Shown: positions 10,806 through 23,608, numbered from the stretch's first letter. The stretch: DNA of 64,000 nucleotides from Tenrec ecaudatus (GCF_050624435.1 NC_134539.1:147413525-147477524), one strand, 5' to 3'. Made by a program: numbers and translations. Notes: generated by a model not told the origin, from the sequence alone.

Positions 10806-11735
10806 CGGTGACCAGAAAAACTGGAATTGTGCTGGGTGGACAAAGCTTTCTTAGTACACATTTTTCCCACTAGGCAAGCGTGGAGCAAGTCTCTCTGAGT
10901 TACTGAAACCCCTGGGAAGGTGCTCTCTGGTCATAATGAGTTTTTTTGAAAAAGCAGTTTCGTCAGAACCTTGGTTTCTGTGATAGCCAATTTCAGAGAA
11001 CAGCATGCAGCTGTGAAATTTTGTTTCCTGATTGGGAAAAAAACAACAGAGACTGTTGTGATGTTGAACATGGCTTACAAGGACAGCGCTATGGGGCAAA
11101 AACCTCAAGTGTATGAGTGGTTTTCTCATTTCAAAAAAAGGTGGCATGTCAGTTGATGACAAACTTCATTCTGGATGTCCATCAACTTCCCAGAGGGACA
11201 AAAATTTCACCTCATAGTAGTGCATTTGGAGTTCGTTCCACCCTGTCAGACTGTTAATCAAACTTTCTGTTTAGAGTTTCTGAAGAGTACATAATAGTGA
11301 ACCACAAAAAAGGCCTTATTTGTGGCAGATTGGAGACTGGTTTTGCCACCACCACAATGCACCTGCTCAGGCAGCCATCTCAGTGCGCCAGTTTTGGCAA
11401 AAAAACAGCATGTCTCTCTTGGCCCATGCACCTTACTCACCTGACCTCTCTCTGTGTGCCTTCTTTTTGTTTCCGCTAATGAAGAGGGACATTAAAGGAC
11501 AGCAATTTGAGGAGTAAAAAAGGTGAAGGAAAAATGAGGGAGGTGTTGTCAGCCATCCAAACAGATGAGTTTTGAAAATGTTTCCATGAATGAAATAGCA
11601 GATTTGACAAATGTATTAAGTGTAATGGAGAGTGTTTTGCAGGTTAAAGGGTATTTTGTTTTAAAATATTAAATATATAACTTTTGGGGAAAAATCAGGT
11701 TTTGGGGGGGTAGCCCTTATATGTATGTTATGGTT
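10802..11735 (+). mobile_element. Mariner-type DNA transposon, inactivated copy
   Basis: Transposase remnants read FREQHAAVKFCFLIGKKTTE then VYEWFSHFKK (helix-turn-helix side) and APYSPDLSLCAFFLFPLMKR (catalytic side). The second catalytic aspartate, normally HDN, is His here (FCHHHNAPAQ). Stops and frameshifts break the frame. The right end gggggggtagccctta is a degraded terminal repeat. It is intergenic. Two further family members are at 29165 and 49384. Confidence 0.85.
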
Positions 11736-11739
11736 GTGG

Positions 11740-12480
11740 TTGTGACCATCCAACATCAGATAATAAAGGACTTCTTATAAAATCTTAACCATAATTGCCA
11801 GGCATTTTCCCCCAGGGATCCAAGCAATCAGACAACCAATCTGTTCTTGTTTTAACCTCTGTGGGGTTCCCATCTGGTGGCCATTCCTTGTGATTTCTCA
11901 GACGAGGGAGTTTGAATCTCAAGGATGGGTAAAAATAAATAGGGAGATGGCTGTTCATTTATGAAGCGAGATTTCTGAAACTCTATGCTGCCTAACTACA
12001 ATTTTAAAACATGACGTTGTGAAGCCATGGTATCCCGTGATTCAGAGAGACAAAAATCTGGCTCCTTTAAGAAAGGCAAGCAGAGCAGAAAGAAAACATT
12101 GGCAAAGTCACCAGGAGGGATAGGAAATGAGGTCAGGGAGGGGAAGGGCTGGTGCCTTACCACCCTGTGCTGAGAGGGGAAGAGCTGACAAACTACTGCT
12201 TTGTGTGATAATGAAAACTGGCTAGGACAAACACTTGCAGAGTTTGGGTAAATAAAACAGGGAGGTCCATCAAGCTATAGAAACCTTTGAGCCAGCTAAG
12301 AAAAGGTTAATGATGCACTTAGCAGAGATATCTGGGTTTAAGGTATAATTATGATAGTATCACTCCTCTCCACTCAAAGCCACCATGCAATTTACCACTG
12401 ATTAACAGAAAATAATGCCCCTTTTGCATTTCTCCTTATTAAATCATGTTGCTTACATCTATAATCAAAAGGCTTGAGGG
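11740..12480. other. Intergenic, nothing recognised
   Basis: Mixed-composition sequence between a mariner and an AfroSINE, with no ORF or known motif. Confidence 0.5.
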
Positions 12481-12529
12481 TAAGAAATGGCAAGGATTTC
12501 GCTATTTCTTCACCCTTTGGTTGCACTAA

Positions 12530-12715
12530 CCCATCAATTGGTTAAAGAGCTTGGTTGCGAACAAGAGTTTGGAGGTTCAGATCCATCCAGAGGTGTCTCA
12601 GGAGAAAAGTCTGGTGATCTACTTCCTAAAAAATCCATCATTAAAAACTCTAGAGCGCAGTTCTCTTCTGACACATATGAAGTCAGAGTTGACTCAATGG
12701 AAACGGATTAGAGTT
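12530..12715 (+). repeat. AfroSINE
   Basis: Head near caattggttaaagagcttgg and tail gtcagagttgactcaatgga. Confidence 0.65.
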
Positions 12716-12721
12716 AGTAGT

Positions 12722-12930
12722 AAATAGCAGAGGAGGTTATGAGGTGGGCTACTAACTATAAGGTCAGCAGTTTGAAATTACCCACCAGCTCAGAGGGAGA
12801 GATGTGAGGTTTTCTACTCCTGTGAAGAAGTACCGTGTCAGAAACTCACGGGGGCAGTTCCACCCTGTCGTATGGAGTCCCTGTTAGTCAGAATTGACTT
12901 GATGGTAGTGTTTCATTTTGCTTTGTTTGT
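12722..12930 (+). repeat. AfroSINE
   Basis: gtgggctactaactataagg, caccctgtcgtatggagtcc and tcagaattgacttgatggta in forward order. Confidence 0.8.
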
Positions 12931-13432
12931 TTGTTTTTGAGTGACTTAGCAGGTCACCTGGACATATAGGAGTCTGGTTTCTCAAACCCTCCCATGTCAC
13001 TGATGGAACTTTGCTACCAGCTCACTTTTAATCTGTGTAACAGCTAATTGTATTCATGAACTAAAGTAAAGGAATATTACAAAGAGAGCTACTATTACTT
13101 TAACTACTTTGTCCATTGAGAATCAAAGATGTTATACTGATAGATTAACATACAAGATTCTCATATTTTGCTTGTTTTAAATTTAGCTTGAGGGGCCTAT
13201 CCATGCCTTCTCAGCTGTGTGTTCTCCTTAGGTTGTTAAATATCAGAAGCAAAAACCATATGGTTATTTAGTAAGTTTTGGTTGCCCAAATTAAATGATA
13301 TGAATTGCAAGGGAAACTATTTGAATGATAGAACAGAATGTTCTCATTTATTATCCAGACCTGCCTGTGTTGATAACAGAGTTGAAGTGGCTTATACTTA
13401 AACTATTAGAATTCAAATAGGACATCTGGCAA

Positions 13433-16145
13433 GATGGCAACCGCGTGACACATACCAGAGGGACTCTGCAGAAATTGGTGCAAGAGAGCTACTGAGAGAG
13501 AAATTCCACTATGCTGAGTCATACAGGGTGCATCATAAAGATAAGTAGACACAGTTCCACTAGATTTTAAGGAGCTGTGGGCCTCTGGCTTACCACTATG
13601 GAGGCCGGTGAAGACTTAACCTTACCACTGCCACAGTCTCAGCCAGAGCCAGATGCCTTTGGCTGGCCCAATAGCTTTACTTCAACACAGCCACAGCTTG
13701 CCACACCTTTGGGCAGGGTTTATACCACACCAGCCCCACAGTCAGGTTATCGAAACTCAGCTATTTCTTTACTTTTGTTTCACTCTGTTCTCTCCCCCAA
13801 CAGTCTCAGCTGGCTCGGTTTTGTGTTTTGTTGTTGTTGTTGTTCAACTAAGCCTGCCCTCCACACAACTGGGAGAACCTGCCTGCTCTCTGCTGTGTAA
13901 CTTGCAACTTCTGCCACAGGGCAGATATAGCAGTTGACAGGACACATGGACCCATCTCTGCATCAGGATGGGTACATGTGTCCTGTCAGCTGCTATATCT
14001 CCCAGGGTGTGAGCAGAGTCTCTCACCACCAAGGAGGAAATACCTAATTTCCCAGAATTCTCAGGAGAAAACCATGCCCACACAGAAGCCTCATTGGCTA
14101 TGATCCGATTGACAGACTAGACTCCACCCCTTCACTCATAATCCTCTCAAATGGACAATTATATAACTACCATATACCCCAAGCTGCCATAGGCAACACC
14201 ATCATGGCTTCCTAAGAGACCACCCAGTGCAGCATTCTCTGAGAGGACCATCCAACTTGCCCTCCAGATAACAGAATACTGGTTGGCTATGGAAAGAGTG
14301 AAACCACGGGAGGATAAAGTGGTAGCCTGACCGCACAGTGCAATTAGCTGCAGACAGTTCAAAGAAGCATTCCTATGAGTTGCCTAAAGAGAGAGCCCAG
14401 TGCTCTTCGACTCTCTGGAAAATGGCGCTGGGCTCCTCTAAACAACACAACGCAAACAGCAATTAACCCCCAACAACCTCAACGAAAAAATAAAAAACAG
14501 GAGAAACAAAAGGCAATGTTGGAAGAATTCCTGGACCTACTGACATGCCTCACTGACCCATAGCCCTACAGGGGACAACACTGGAAACACGGTGCAGAAA
14601 TTGTGCCTGCTCTGACCCCACGGCACCGGGGGAAAAACGCTAAGGGCATGCAACAGAGCAGCAAGGGGAGCAAAGCAATGAAGTCCATGGGGAATACCAA
14701 CAGACTGGAAAATACTCCTAAAGGTCAGCAAACAGATCTGGAACAATTTATAGGCTTTTCTTTTTTTGTCGTTGTTTTTTTTTTTTTTTTTTTTGGTTGT
14801 TGTTGCTTTGCTTTTTGTTTTCCTTGTTTTGCTCTGTCTTGTTTTTGTGCTCATTATGGTGTCTGTATGTCTATCTGGATAAGATAGGTGGGATAAACAA
14901 TCTGGAGGAGAAAACAATAAGACTGACAGTTCCAGGGGGCTATGGGACAGGGGGATGTAGGGGAGAGAAAGGGGTGTGTCAAGTAACTCAGGGACAAGGG
15001 AACAACAAGTGATCTAAAATCGGTACAAAGGAGGGTATAGGGTGCCTGGTGGGGCTTGATCAAGGGCAATGTAGCCAAAAGGAATTACTGAAACCCAAAT
15101 GAACGTCGAACATAATAGTGAGAAAAGAGGAAAGTAATAGGAAATAGAGGAAAGAACTAGGAGCCATTTATAGAGGTCTAAATACAGGCATGTTCATGTA
15201 TATTTATATTTAACTATGGGGAAATAGACCTATGCACATATGTTTCTGTTAAATATTAAAGTAGCAAACAGACATTGGGCCTCTACTCAAGTACTCCCTC
15301 AATGCAAGAACACTTTGTCTAAATAACCTAACATTCCATGATGTTCCCCTTCCCTACACGATTGCTAAAAACAAAATGGGTGCATAAGCAAATGTGGTGA
15401 AGAAAGCTGATGGTGCCCAGCTATCAAAAGATAGAGCATCTGGGGTCTTAAAGACTTGAAGATAAACAAGTGGCCATCTAGCTTAGAAGCAACAAAGTCC
15501 ACATGGAAGAAGCACACCAGCCTGTGTGATCATGCGGTGTCGATGGAATCAGGTATCAAGCATCAAAGACCCAGAACAAAAAATCCTATCAATGTGAATG
15601 AGGGGGAGTGTGGAGTGGAGACTCAAAGTCCATCTGTAGATAATTGAACATCCTCTTACAGAAGGGTCACAAGGAAGAGATGAGCCAGTCAGAGTGTAGT
15701 ATAGCACTGATGAAACATACAACTTTTCTCTAGTTCTTTGATGCTCCCCACTCCCCAATTCTCATGACCCCAATTCTGCCTTACAAATCAGGCTAGACCA
15801 GAGCATGCACACAGGTACAGATAAGAGCTGGAAACACAGGGAATCCAGGACAGATAAACCCCTCAGGACCAATAATGAAAATAGTGATACCAGGAGGGGA
15901 AGAGAAAGGTGGGGGGAGAAAAGGGGAAATGATCACCACGATCTACATATAACCCCCTCCCAGGGGGTGGACTGCAAATGAGTAAGTGAAAGGAGACAAT
16001 GGTCAGTGTAAGACATGAAGGGTTCACGAGGGAAGGAGGGTAGGGAAGGGAGGGAAAAACTATTCACTTAAGCCAAGTATGAAAGAAGGAAAAAAACTTC
16101 AATAACATAACAAAACAAAGTATACTAATAAGGGAGAAAAAAATG
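13433..16145 (+). mobile_element. L1-type element with 5' leader and long 3' region, no ORFs (copy A)
   Basis: It begins acatctggcaagatggcaac, like an L1 5' end, and includes a strong hairpin (13924-13999). From about 14590 it passes directly into the long 3' region shared by the other copies: a T-rich stretch near 14770, a G-rich segment near 14940, the 240-bp module at 15340-15590 and the purine tract near 16030. No ORF1 or ORF2 sequence lies between leader and 3' region, so it looks like a deleted or non-autonomous form. Confidence 0.7.
13924..13999 (+). repeat. Long hairpin in the leader of L1-type copy A
   Basis: The arms 13924-13948 (gatatagcagttgacaggac...) and 13975-13999 (...cctgtcagctgctatatc) pair over 25 bp with one G-T type mismatch. 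Inside the loop, acccatc (13950-13956) pairs with gatgggt (13967-13973). Confidence 0.85.
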
Positions 16146-16174
16146 AACAGACACCCAAGCACATATCAAATGCT

Positions 16175-16350
16175 ACTCCTGAAGCTCTATTAGTTAAGTG
16201 GTTACAGTATTTAACTGCTAACTGAAGGGTTGGTGCTTTGAATGCTCCGAGTGATGCAGGAAGAACGTTGTGGCATCTGCTTCTGTAAATACTTCCACCC
16301 TTGGAAATCCTGTGGGGCAACTCCCAGCAGGGCCTCTGGATAACGTTATT
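16175..16350 (+). repeat. AfroSINE between L1-type copies A and B
   Basis: ttaagtggttacagtattta (A-box region) through aaatcctgtggggcaactcc. Confidence 0.65.
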
Positions 16351-16604
16351 CTGCAGTGGTTTCCAATGAGAACTGCATATTTCTCATAGTTAGCAAAGAC
16401 TTAAGCTGAGTCTCACAGGAATGAACCTGGCCAAACAGATTTCACAATAAGTAAACCTTTGAAACCATATCTGCAGAAGCTTTCTCGGGGAGTCGTGAAT
16501 TCACCTGGAGCATTCCAAGAAATAAAGGGAAAATAAAAAGTAGTCTTTGTGGGTAGGTTAAAACAACAACAATAACAACTCCATAATGAGCAACATTCTT
16601 TTTT

Positions 16605-17461
16605 TTATTCTTAATGGAATGTCTGCATAAGTAAGTGTGGTGAAGAAGGCTGAAGGTGCCCGGCTATCGAGAGATATAGTGTCTGGGGACTTAAAGGCTT
16701 GAAAGTAAACAAGCAGCCTTCTAGCCCAAAAGCAACAAAGCCCACATGGAAGCAGCACACCAACATGTGTGATCATGCAGGGTCAAGGAGACCAGGTTTC
16801 AAGCACCAAAGTCAGGGGGAAAAAATCATATCATCGTGAATGAGGAGAGTGCATGATGGGGACCCAATGCCCATCTGTAGACAGCTGGACATCCCTTCCA
16901 GAGGGATAGTTGGGAGGAGATGAGTCACTCAGAGTTCAGTGTAGTAAAATTGAAACTAACAACCTTCCTTTAGTTCTTAAACGCTTTCTCCCCCCAACTA
17001 TCATGATTCCAATTCTACCTTGAAAACCTGGTTAGACCAGAGAATGTACAGCGGTACAGATGGGATCTGGAAACACAGGGAATCTAGGACAGATGAAACC
17101 CTCAGGACCAAGGGTGAGAGTGGCGATAGCGGGAGGGAAGTGAGGATAGAAAGGGGGAACTGATCTTTGGGATCTACATATAACCTCCTCTCTGGAGGAT
17201 GGGCAACAGGAAAATGGGTGAAGGGAGACACTGGGTAGTGTAAGATAAGATATAATTTATAAATTATTAATGGTTCATGAGGGAGGGAGGAAAGGGAGGG
17301 AGGGGGAAGGAAAAAAGGAAAATGAGCTGATTCCAGGAACCCAAGTGGAAGGCAAATTTTGAGACTGATGAGGGCAATGAATGTATAAGTGTACTTTACT
17401 CAATTGATGTATGTATGGATTGTGATAAGAGTTGTATGAGCCCCAATAAAATGATTTTAAA
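16605..17461 (+). mobile_element. L1-type long 3' region, 5'-truncated (copy B)
   Basis: It contains one module (about 16620-16830), the segment with ggacatcccttccagaggga, the purine tract at 17279-17325, and the terminal gtatgagccccaataaaatg followed by A-rich sequence. The AATAAA near 17446 is the element's own poly(A) signal. Confidence 0.8.
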
Positions 17462-17674
17462 AATTTTAAAATACTACCACTACTGTATTATTTCAGTAAC
17501 TTGCAGTGTTTTGATGCTACCCACAAGGATTTCAGTGACATATTACTCTGAACTGAAAAGCCTAGTCCATCTGCAATGCTAAGGCAAATGGAGGAAATGA
17601 TGCAGTAAGAAAGCTGAACAGTAAATTTCAAAGGTCAGCTTGAGAAGACAAAGTAAAATATTATAATGAAATGT

Positions 17675-18019
17675 GCAAATACCTAGAGTGGAGGGAGGGT
17701 GGGGTGGAAAGGGGGAACTGATGACAAGGATCTACATATAACCCCCTCCCTGGGGGATGGACAATAGAGAAATGAGTGATGGGAGACATTAGACCGTATA
17801 AGACATGACAAAATAATAACTTATAAGTTATGAAGGGTTCATGAGGGAGGGGTGCAGGGAAGGAGGGGAAAATGAGGAGCTGATACCAAGAGCTCATGTA
17901 GAAAGCAAATGTTTTGAGAATGATGATGGCAACAAATGTACAGATGTGCTTGACACAATGGATGGAAGGATGGATTGTGATAAGAGTTGTATGAGCCCCA
18001 ATAAAATTATTTTTAAAAG
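17675..18019 (+). mobile_element. L1-type 3' end (copy C)
   Basis: The last 345 bp of the family, from the aaagggggaactgat segment through the purine tract to gtatgagccccaataaaatt. It abuts the RTE LINE that starts at 18020. Confidence 0.8.
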
Positions 18020-19797
18020 AAGCCAAAAAAGAATACTAGACTAATAAAACTTAAACTGAAAGAACTAAAGAAAAAATTCAAGGCTTGAGTTGCAATATTT
18101 AAAGATTCTAAGAGCAACGTATTGAACGATGCAGACTTATCAAAAGGAGTCATTGTAGCAAAAAGAACTAGTCGACATTCACTCATTTCAAGAGTTAGCC
18201 TGTGAGCAAGAACCAGCGGCGTCAAAGGAAGAATTACAAGCTGCACTGAAAGCATTAACCAACACCAAGGCTCCAGGAATCGATGCAGTGCTGATGGAAA
18301 TGTGTCTGCAAGCTGATGATGCACTAGAAGCACAAACTCATGTATGCCAGGAACTCAGAAGACACCGTCTTGGCCAACTGACTGGAAAAGATCCCTGTTT
18401 GTACCCATTCCAAAGAAAGATCACTGAACAGAATGTGCAAATTTTAGAACAATATCACATGCAATTAAAATGTTCCTGAAGATTATTCAATGGTTTCATC
18501 AGTACATTGACAGGGAGCTGCCAGAGATTCAGGTTGGATTCAGAAGAGGATGTAGAACAAGGGATATCATTGCTGAAGTCAGATGGATCTGAGCAGAGGA
18601 TACCAGAAAGATGTTTATTTGTATTTCATTGAATATGTAAAGACATTTGACTTTCTGGATCGCAAAAAAAAATTGTGGATAGTTTTAAGAAGAATGGGAA
18701 TTCCAGAACACATCATTGTGCGCATGTGGAACCTGTACAGGGATCAAGAGGCAATCTGTACACAGAACAAAGGAACACTGCATGGTTGAAAATCAGGACG
18801 GGATACACCCTCTCACCATACTTACTCAATTTGTATGCTGAGCAAATAACCAGAGGGAAAAAAATTCACTGCCATTGAATTGATTCCAACCGCTGGCTCT
18901 GCGGTTAGCAGCCCACCTGTAACCACTACACCACCAGGGCTTGTCTGCTAATCAGAGATGTTGTAGTATATGAAGAAGAGTATGACATCAGGGCTGGAGG
19001 AAGATTGATTAACAACCTGCGATATGCAGATGACACAACCTTGCTTGCTGAGAGTCAGGGAGACTTGAATCACTTGCTAATAAAGATCATGGGTTTCAGT
19101 CTTCAGTAGGGTTTATAATTCAATGCAAAAAAAAACCCATTTCCTCCCAATTGGACTGATAGGTAACATGATAAACAGACTAAATAGTGAGGGTGTGAAG
19201 GATTTCATCCTACTTGGATCCACAATGAATGCTCATGGAAACAGTAGTCAAGAGACCAAATGATAAATTACAATTGGACAAATCTGCACAAGACTTCTTT
19301 CAAGCACTTCACAGCAAGAATGTTACTGGAGGCCTAAGGGGCGCCTCACCCAAGCCACTTTTCCCATCACCTCATATGCATGTGGAAATCGGACATTGAA
19401 TGAGGAAGACAGACGACGGATCAAGCGTTTGAATGATGCTCCTGGCAAAGAGCATCGAAAGTACCAGGGATTACTGAAAGAACGAAAAATCTGTCTCGGA
19501 AAAAGTACAGCCAGGTGCTCCTTAGAAGCCGGGATGGGGAGACTTGGTCTCACATACTTTGTCCCTGTTTTCAGGAGAGACCAGTCCTGGGAGAAGGGAA
19601 CATGCTTGGTAAGGTAGAAGGCCAGTGAAAAAGAGAAAGGCTCTGGGCAAGATGGATTGACAGAGTGGCTTCAACAATGGGCTCAAACGAGAACATTTGA
19701 GAGAATGGTGCAGGGCCAGGTGGTATTTCCTTGTATTGTACGCAGGGTCGCCTTGAATTGGAACAACTCCATAGCACCCAACAACAACAGTGTACTG
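18020..19797 (+). mobile_element. RTE-clade LINE, 5'-truncated, reverse transcriptase remnants
   Basis: Translated fragments match RTE/BovB reverse transcriptase: EELQAALKALTNTKAPGIDA, then VYLYFIEYVKTFDFLDRKKK and GIPEHIIVRMWNLYRDQEA, then YTLSPYLLNLYAEQI and LRYADDTTLL. The YADD catalytic box survives near 19022. The 3' end carries gccttgaattggaacaactc and cacccaacaacaac, the usual RTE tail. Stops and frameshifts abound. A short AfroSINE (18858-18945) interrupts it. Confidence 0.88.
18858..18945 (-). repeat. AfroSINE, short, within the RTE LINE
   Basis: tcactgccattgaattgatt joins directly to ggttagcagcccacctgtaa and ccaccagggct, so the middle is deleted. Confidence 0.75.
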
Positions 19798-19799
19798 TT

Positions 19800-20660
19800 T
19801 GACTAATGGCCAGTAAAAATAGTTTTATAAGATATGCAAATTTGGGATCTTATCTTGACATTCAAGGACATCCCCTTGGAATTGATTATCCAAAGCCGAC
19901 CCAGGGACCCACAGAGGAAATAAATGTGAACTGAATTGTGTAGGAAGCCTCCCGACGTTTTTGATCTTAGTAGTCTACAGTAACTTCCTGGTTACAGTTA
20001 CGAATATCAGACTTAATGAAAAGGACACTTGTCCTTTAATGTTATGCAAATTTACCCTAACTTTGAAAGGACTGAACCAATCCCCAGTAGCAACCAATTC
20101 TTCACCACAACCACCTTCTGTGGTCGCACCTGCAGCTTTTAAATCATTGAAAAGGCATCAAGCCTTGTGTTGCACTAAAAAATAAGTCGAAATAAGAAAC
20201 AATTGTGTCCGTGTTCACTTAACGGATAAATTCAACTTAAAGACAAATGCAGGAACGAATCTCTCTTACAATACCGTGACAGCCTGTAGTTGAGGAAAAC
20301 ATGAGAATGATCGCTGACTGCCCTAATCTCAGAGCAATTGTTTCTTATGATGTAGCCTTAGGCCCCCTCGCCATTTCTCAAATGAACCAGTACACGGGTA
20401 TTTCGGGGCTCAGCAGAGTACAGCCTCCCCTTCTCCTAAACTGGCTCCAACTCAACTCTGCTCTGCAGCTGCTGCAGCTGCCTCAATCAGGCCTTTCCCA
20501 GATCTGGGAGGCACTTCTACAGACAGCCTTCTGCTGCCACCTGGCGGTGCCAGCGTCTTACCCATTGGTCTTCTCCTTCACTACACACCTGCAAGCATTC
20601 ACTGTGCGCTTCCACCTGGCAGGATTAGAGACTGATGTGCCATGGTCACGGAGGTAGGTG
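19800..20660. other. Intergenic, nothing recognised
   Basis: No repeat family or gene was recognised. A short TGGA-rich tract lies near 20670-20695. Confidence 0.45.
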
Positions 20661-20757
20661 GGTGGAAGATGGATGGATGGGTGTGTGGATGGGTGATGAG
20701 AGCTTTACTTGTCAAGGTAAAGACAGTGTTTCTGAATGACAGACTCTATCATTGCCA

Positions 20758-20940
20758 CATTAAAAAAATCATTTTATTGGGGGCTTATACAACTCTTATC
20801 ACTATCCATGTCAAGCACATTTGTACATTCGTTGCCCTCATCATTCTCAAAACACTTGCCCTCCACTTAAGCCCTTGGCATCAGGTCCTCATTTTCCTCC
20901 TCCCTCCTGAACCCTTGATAATTTATAAATTATTACTTTG
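20758..20940 (-). mobile_element. L1-type 3' end (copy D)
   Basis: A reverse-complement copy, starting with an A-tail (T-run on +), then attttattgggggcttatac, down to ttataaattattactt. Confidence 0.8.
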
Positions 20941-20984
20941 CATTTCCAAACTGGGATTTTTTATAATTTGTTCAGAAAGGACAC

Positions 20985-21100
20985 TAACCGAACCTGCTGC
21001 CATTGAGTCAACTCCAATTTGCAGAGATCCTATAGGATAGAGAATGGCTCTAAGATCATTCCTTCCACATGGTTTCTGGTAAGCACTGCCATGCAGCCTC
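20985..21100 (-). repeat. AfroSINE fragment
   Basis: ctgctgccattgagtcaact and gatcctataggatagagaat. Confidence 0.75.
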
Positions 21101-21196
21101 TCTTACTCAGGGTTTAAAGATCCCACTGCCACTGCTACCCACCAGCCCAGTACTGTAAAGACACTGTTTCCCATCAGCTCATGGACAGCAGAAAGC

Positions 21197-21357
21197 TCAA
21201 TAAACCCACTGTGGCCAAGCCAATTTCGACTCACAGTCGCCTTACAGGACCAAGTAGAACTGCCCCACCAGGTTCCCAGGGCTACCACAGCTCTCTCCCA
21301 CAGAGCAGCTGGTGAGTTGGGCCTGACAACCTTGTCACTGTGCCAAGAGGGCTCCCA
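21197..21357 (-). repeat. AfroSINE
   Basis: aaacccactgtggccaagcc, aagtagaactgccccaccag and the end caagagggctccca. Confidence 0.8.
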
Positions 21358-21359
21358 CC

Positions 21360-23210
21360 CCTAACTTTCTAGTGATGTTGGTGAGCTCTCATGAGTTGGC
21401 CTGATTGTTTTGCATTTAGCACTCTGGTTTGGTTTCTGGCTCTGTGTAGCATGCCCACTCTGGGAGTCTTCTTCTGCCTTCCTGCTTCATGCACCACGAT
21501 TACTCAGCATTGCCACTGGCTAGAGTGACTCACCGCTTTTCCCACCCCAGCCATGTGCACCCCACCTCCTGGGTCCCCTGTCAGAGTGTAAATCTCACAC
21601 ACCAGGAGAGCACTCTGAAATCAATAAATGTTCTTGCCCGTCTTTACATTCTGCCCTTAAAATCCAGTCTCAGACATGCTTCCCTAGCTCCAAGCAGACG
21701 TGACTAGCTCCCACAGCAACCGTGTGACATAGTCACCTTTCTCCCTGAGCAGGGACCACACAACTTTGGCTATGCTACTTTGTGGCTTCATCCTTGTTCC
21801 CAGCCCAGTGGCCGGAAGAGAGGTGGGTGCAGATGCTAGGATGGAGGCACGCAGGGACCATTAGAACTTCAATAGGGGGATGAGTCTATTCTGCAGACTC
21901 ATTAATTTTGGCAGGAGTTTGGAGAATCATGGTTTTCAGGTTTGTCTATCAAGATGGAACTATCCCCAATGTGTTCTGTATTTTCCAAGCACTCTATTAA
22001 TCTCTTAGGAGCTCAGCTTGTCTTACAAGCCCTGGGCTTGAGAGTTCTCTACTTTCCATTTGAAGAGAGGAGACTGCATTTTTCAGAGGCTTTGCCAGAT
22101 AGTTTTAAATAATGCCTGTCTTTCACTTTCCAATGCCTCAATCAAGCTCACTTGTCAACACCTATCAGGATCATCCCCAGTCACGTTTTAACAAAGGTTA
22201 ACTGCCTCCTTGAACCAGGATCTGACTGTGCTCCATCATTATAGCCGTCCAGGTACAAAATCTGCGCACAGCATCTGCTTCCTCAGATCAGTCTTGGTAC
22301 TAGGAAATTTCCCAGAGAGTAGACTCAGAGATCAGAGTATAGATGGCCTTGTGGGGAGTGTGCTGGAATGACACCGTGGGCAAGGAAAGAATCTCGATTG
22401 GGAAGGAGAAAGTGGAGTGCAATGCAGTTTCCAGGGGAGCTCTTCCCCACACAAGTTCTTTAGAAGGAACAGCCTTTTGGAGTTTTCCGTAGTTGAGAGC
22501 AGACCAAACCTTCATACCCTTGTCAATCATCATCAAATGCAGGATGCTCTGGGAGACTGCTCCTTTCAGCGAAGGCCATCCTGTAATAGGGTTAACAGCT
22601 GAGGACTATTTCCTAGCAGCGCTCACAGTAACAGAAGTAAGTTCTTTGTCCCAAAGAAATATGAATGGTTCCTTCCAGCACCCATGAGAACCAGCACCCC
22701 GAGGCCATTCTGTGGAGGGTCTGGAATGACTAATTCCACTGCTAGACTCGAGCAGGCCCTTCTATTTGTGGGAACAGTGAAAGTAGTTTCCTTGTAGAGA
22801 TTTAGTTCCTTATAGAGAGATTTTGGTAAACTGTGCTCTTTTTTCTATTGAACATTTCAGTTGCCTGCTTATTACTCCACATTACTAAACATCTAATGGT
22901 TCCCCCTTTCAAGTTTCAGTGTATTAAATTCATGAAAAGTTGATCAGCTTAATCTAAAGAGGTGACCCATTACATTGTCAAGGGTTGCGTGGGTGCATAG
23001 GAAGAATTGGCTCATTAACGTTCAAGTCTCATCTATTTTCACTTGTCAGATCTTATTGAATGCCCTTCAATATAATTTCTGTATTAAATGTATTTAGTAT
23101 ATTATTGTTTGGAATAGATAACACATCAGTACAGTTCAAAATTTAGTAAGGCATCATAATAAGAAATCTTGACTATGTTTGGATAAAATTTATTAAAAAC
23201 TGCATCCCAC
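21360..23210. other. Intergenic, nothing recognised
   Basis: Several short ORFs occur, with no similarity I recognise and no splice-supported exon. Confidence 0.45.
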
Positions 23211-23212
23211 AA

Positions 23213-23412
23213 AGCAACCGCACTCAGTGGCATGCAGCTGATTCCAATTCACGGTGACCCTATAGGGCAGGACGGACTGTCCCATAGGTTCCTAGACCAT
23301 AAATCTTCAGGAGAGTAGAAAGCCTCATCTTTCTCTGGTGAAGTGGCTGGTGGTTTTAACCCACTGGCCTTGTGGTTAGCAACCCAACGCATAACCCGCC
23401 ACATCACCAGGA
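23213..23412 (-). repeat. AfroSINE
   Basis: ctgattccaattcacggtga through gtggttagcaacccaacgca to cacatcaccaggacc. Confidence 0.85.
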
Positions 23413-23429
23413 CCCTGTATAAGCGCGCA

Positions 23430-23608
23430 GATGGTGCTGAAGTGCTGAGGATGACCCTGAACGCACTGGACTGACACCGTGGCAACAATGGGCTCAGACA
23501 TAGGAACAATTGCGAGGCTTGCTCGCTCAGGAACGGGGAGTCGATCATTCTATTACATACAGGATTTCTAGGAGTAGGAACCGACAACAGCACCTAACAA
23601 GTGTCAAA
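23430..23608 (+). mobile_element. RTE-clade LINE 3' end fragment
   Basis: gtggcaacaatgggctcaga and the end gaaccgacaacagcacctaa match the last 180 bp of the RTE copies at 19650-19797 and 39310-39445. Confidence 0.65.

Noticed and set aside
14537-14917. Lys-rich and Phe-rich ORFs
   Set aside because: They translate the poly-T and poly-A segment of L1-type copy A.
18583-18878. Possible functional reverse transcriptase gene
   Set aside because: The reading frame is broken repeatedly and interrupted by a SINE, so it is a dead RTE fragment.
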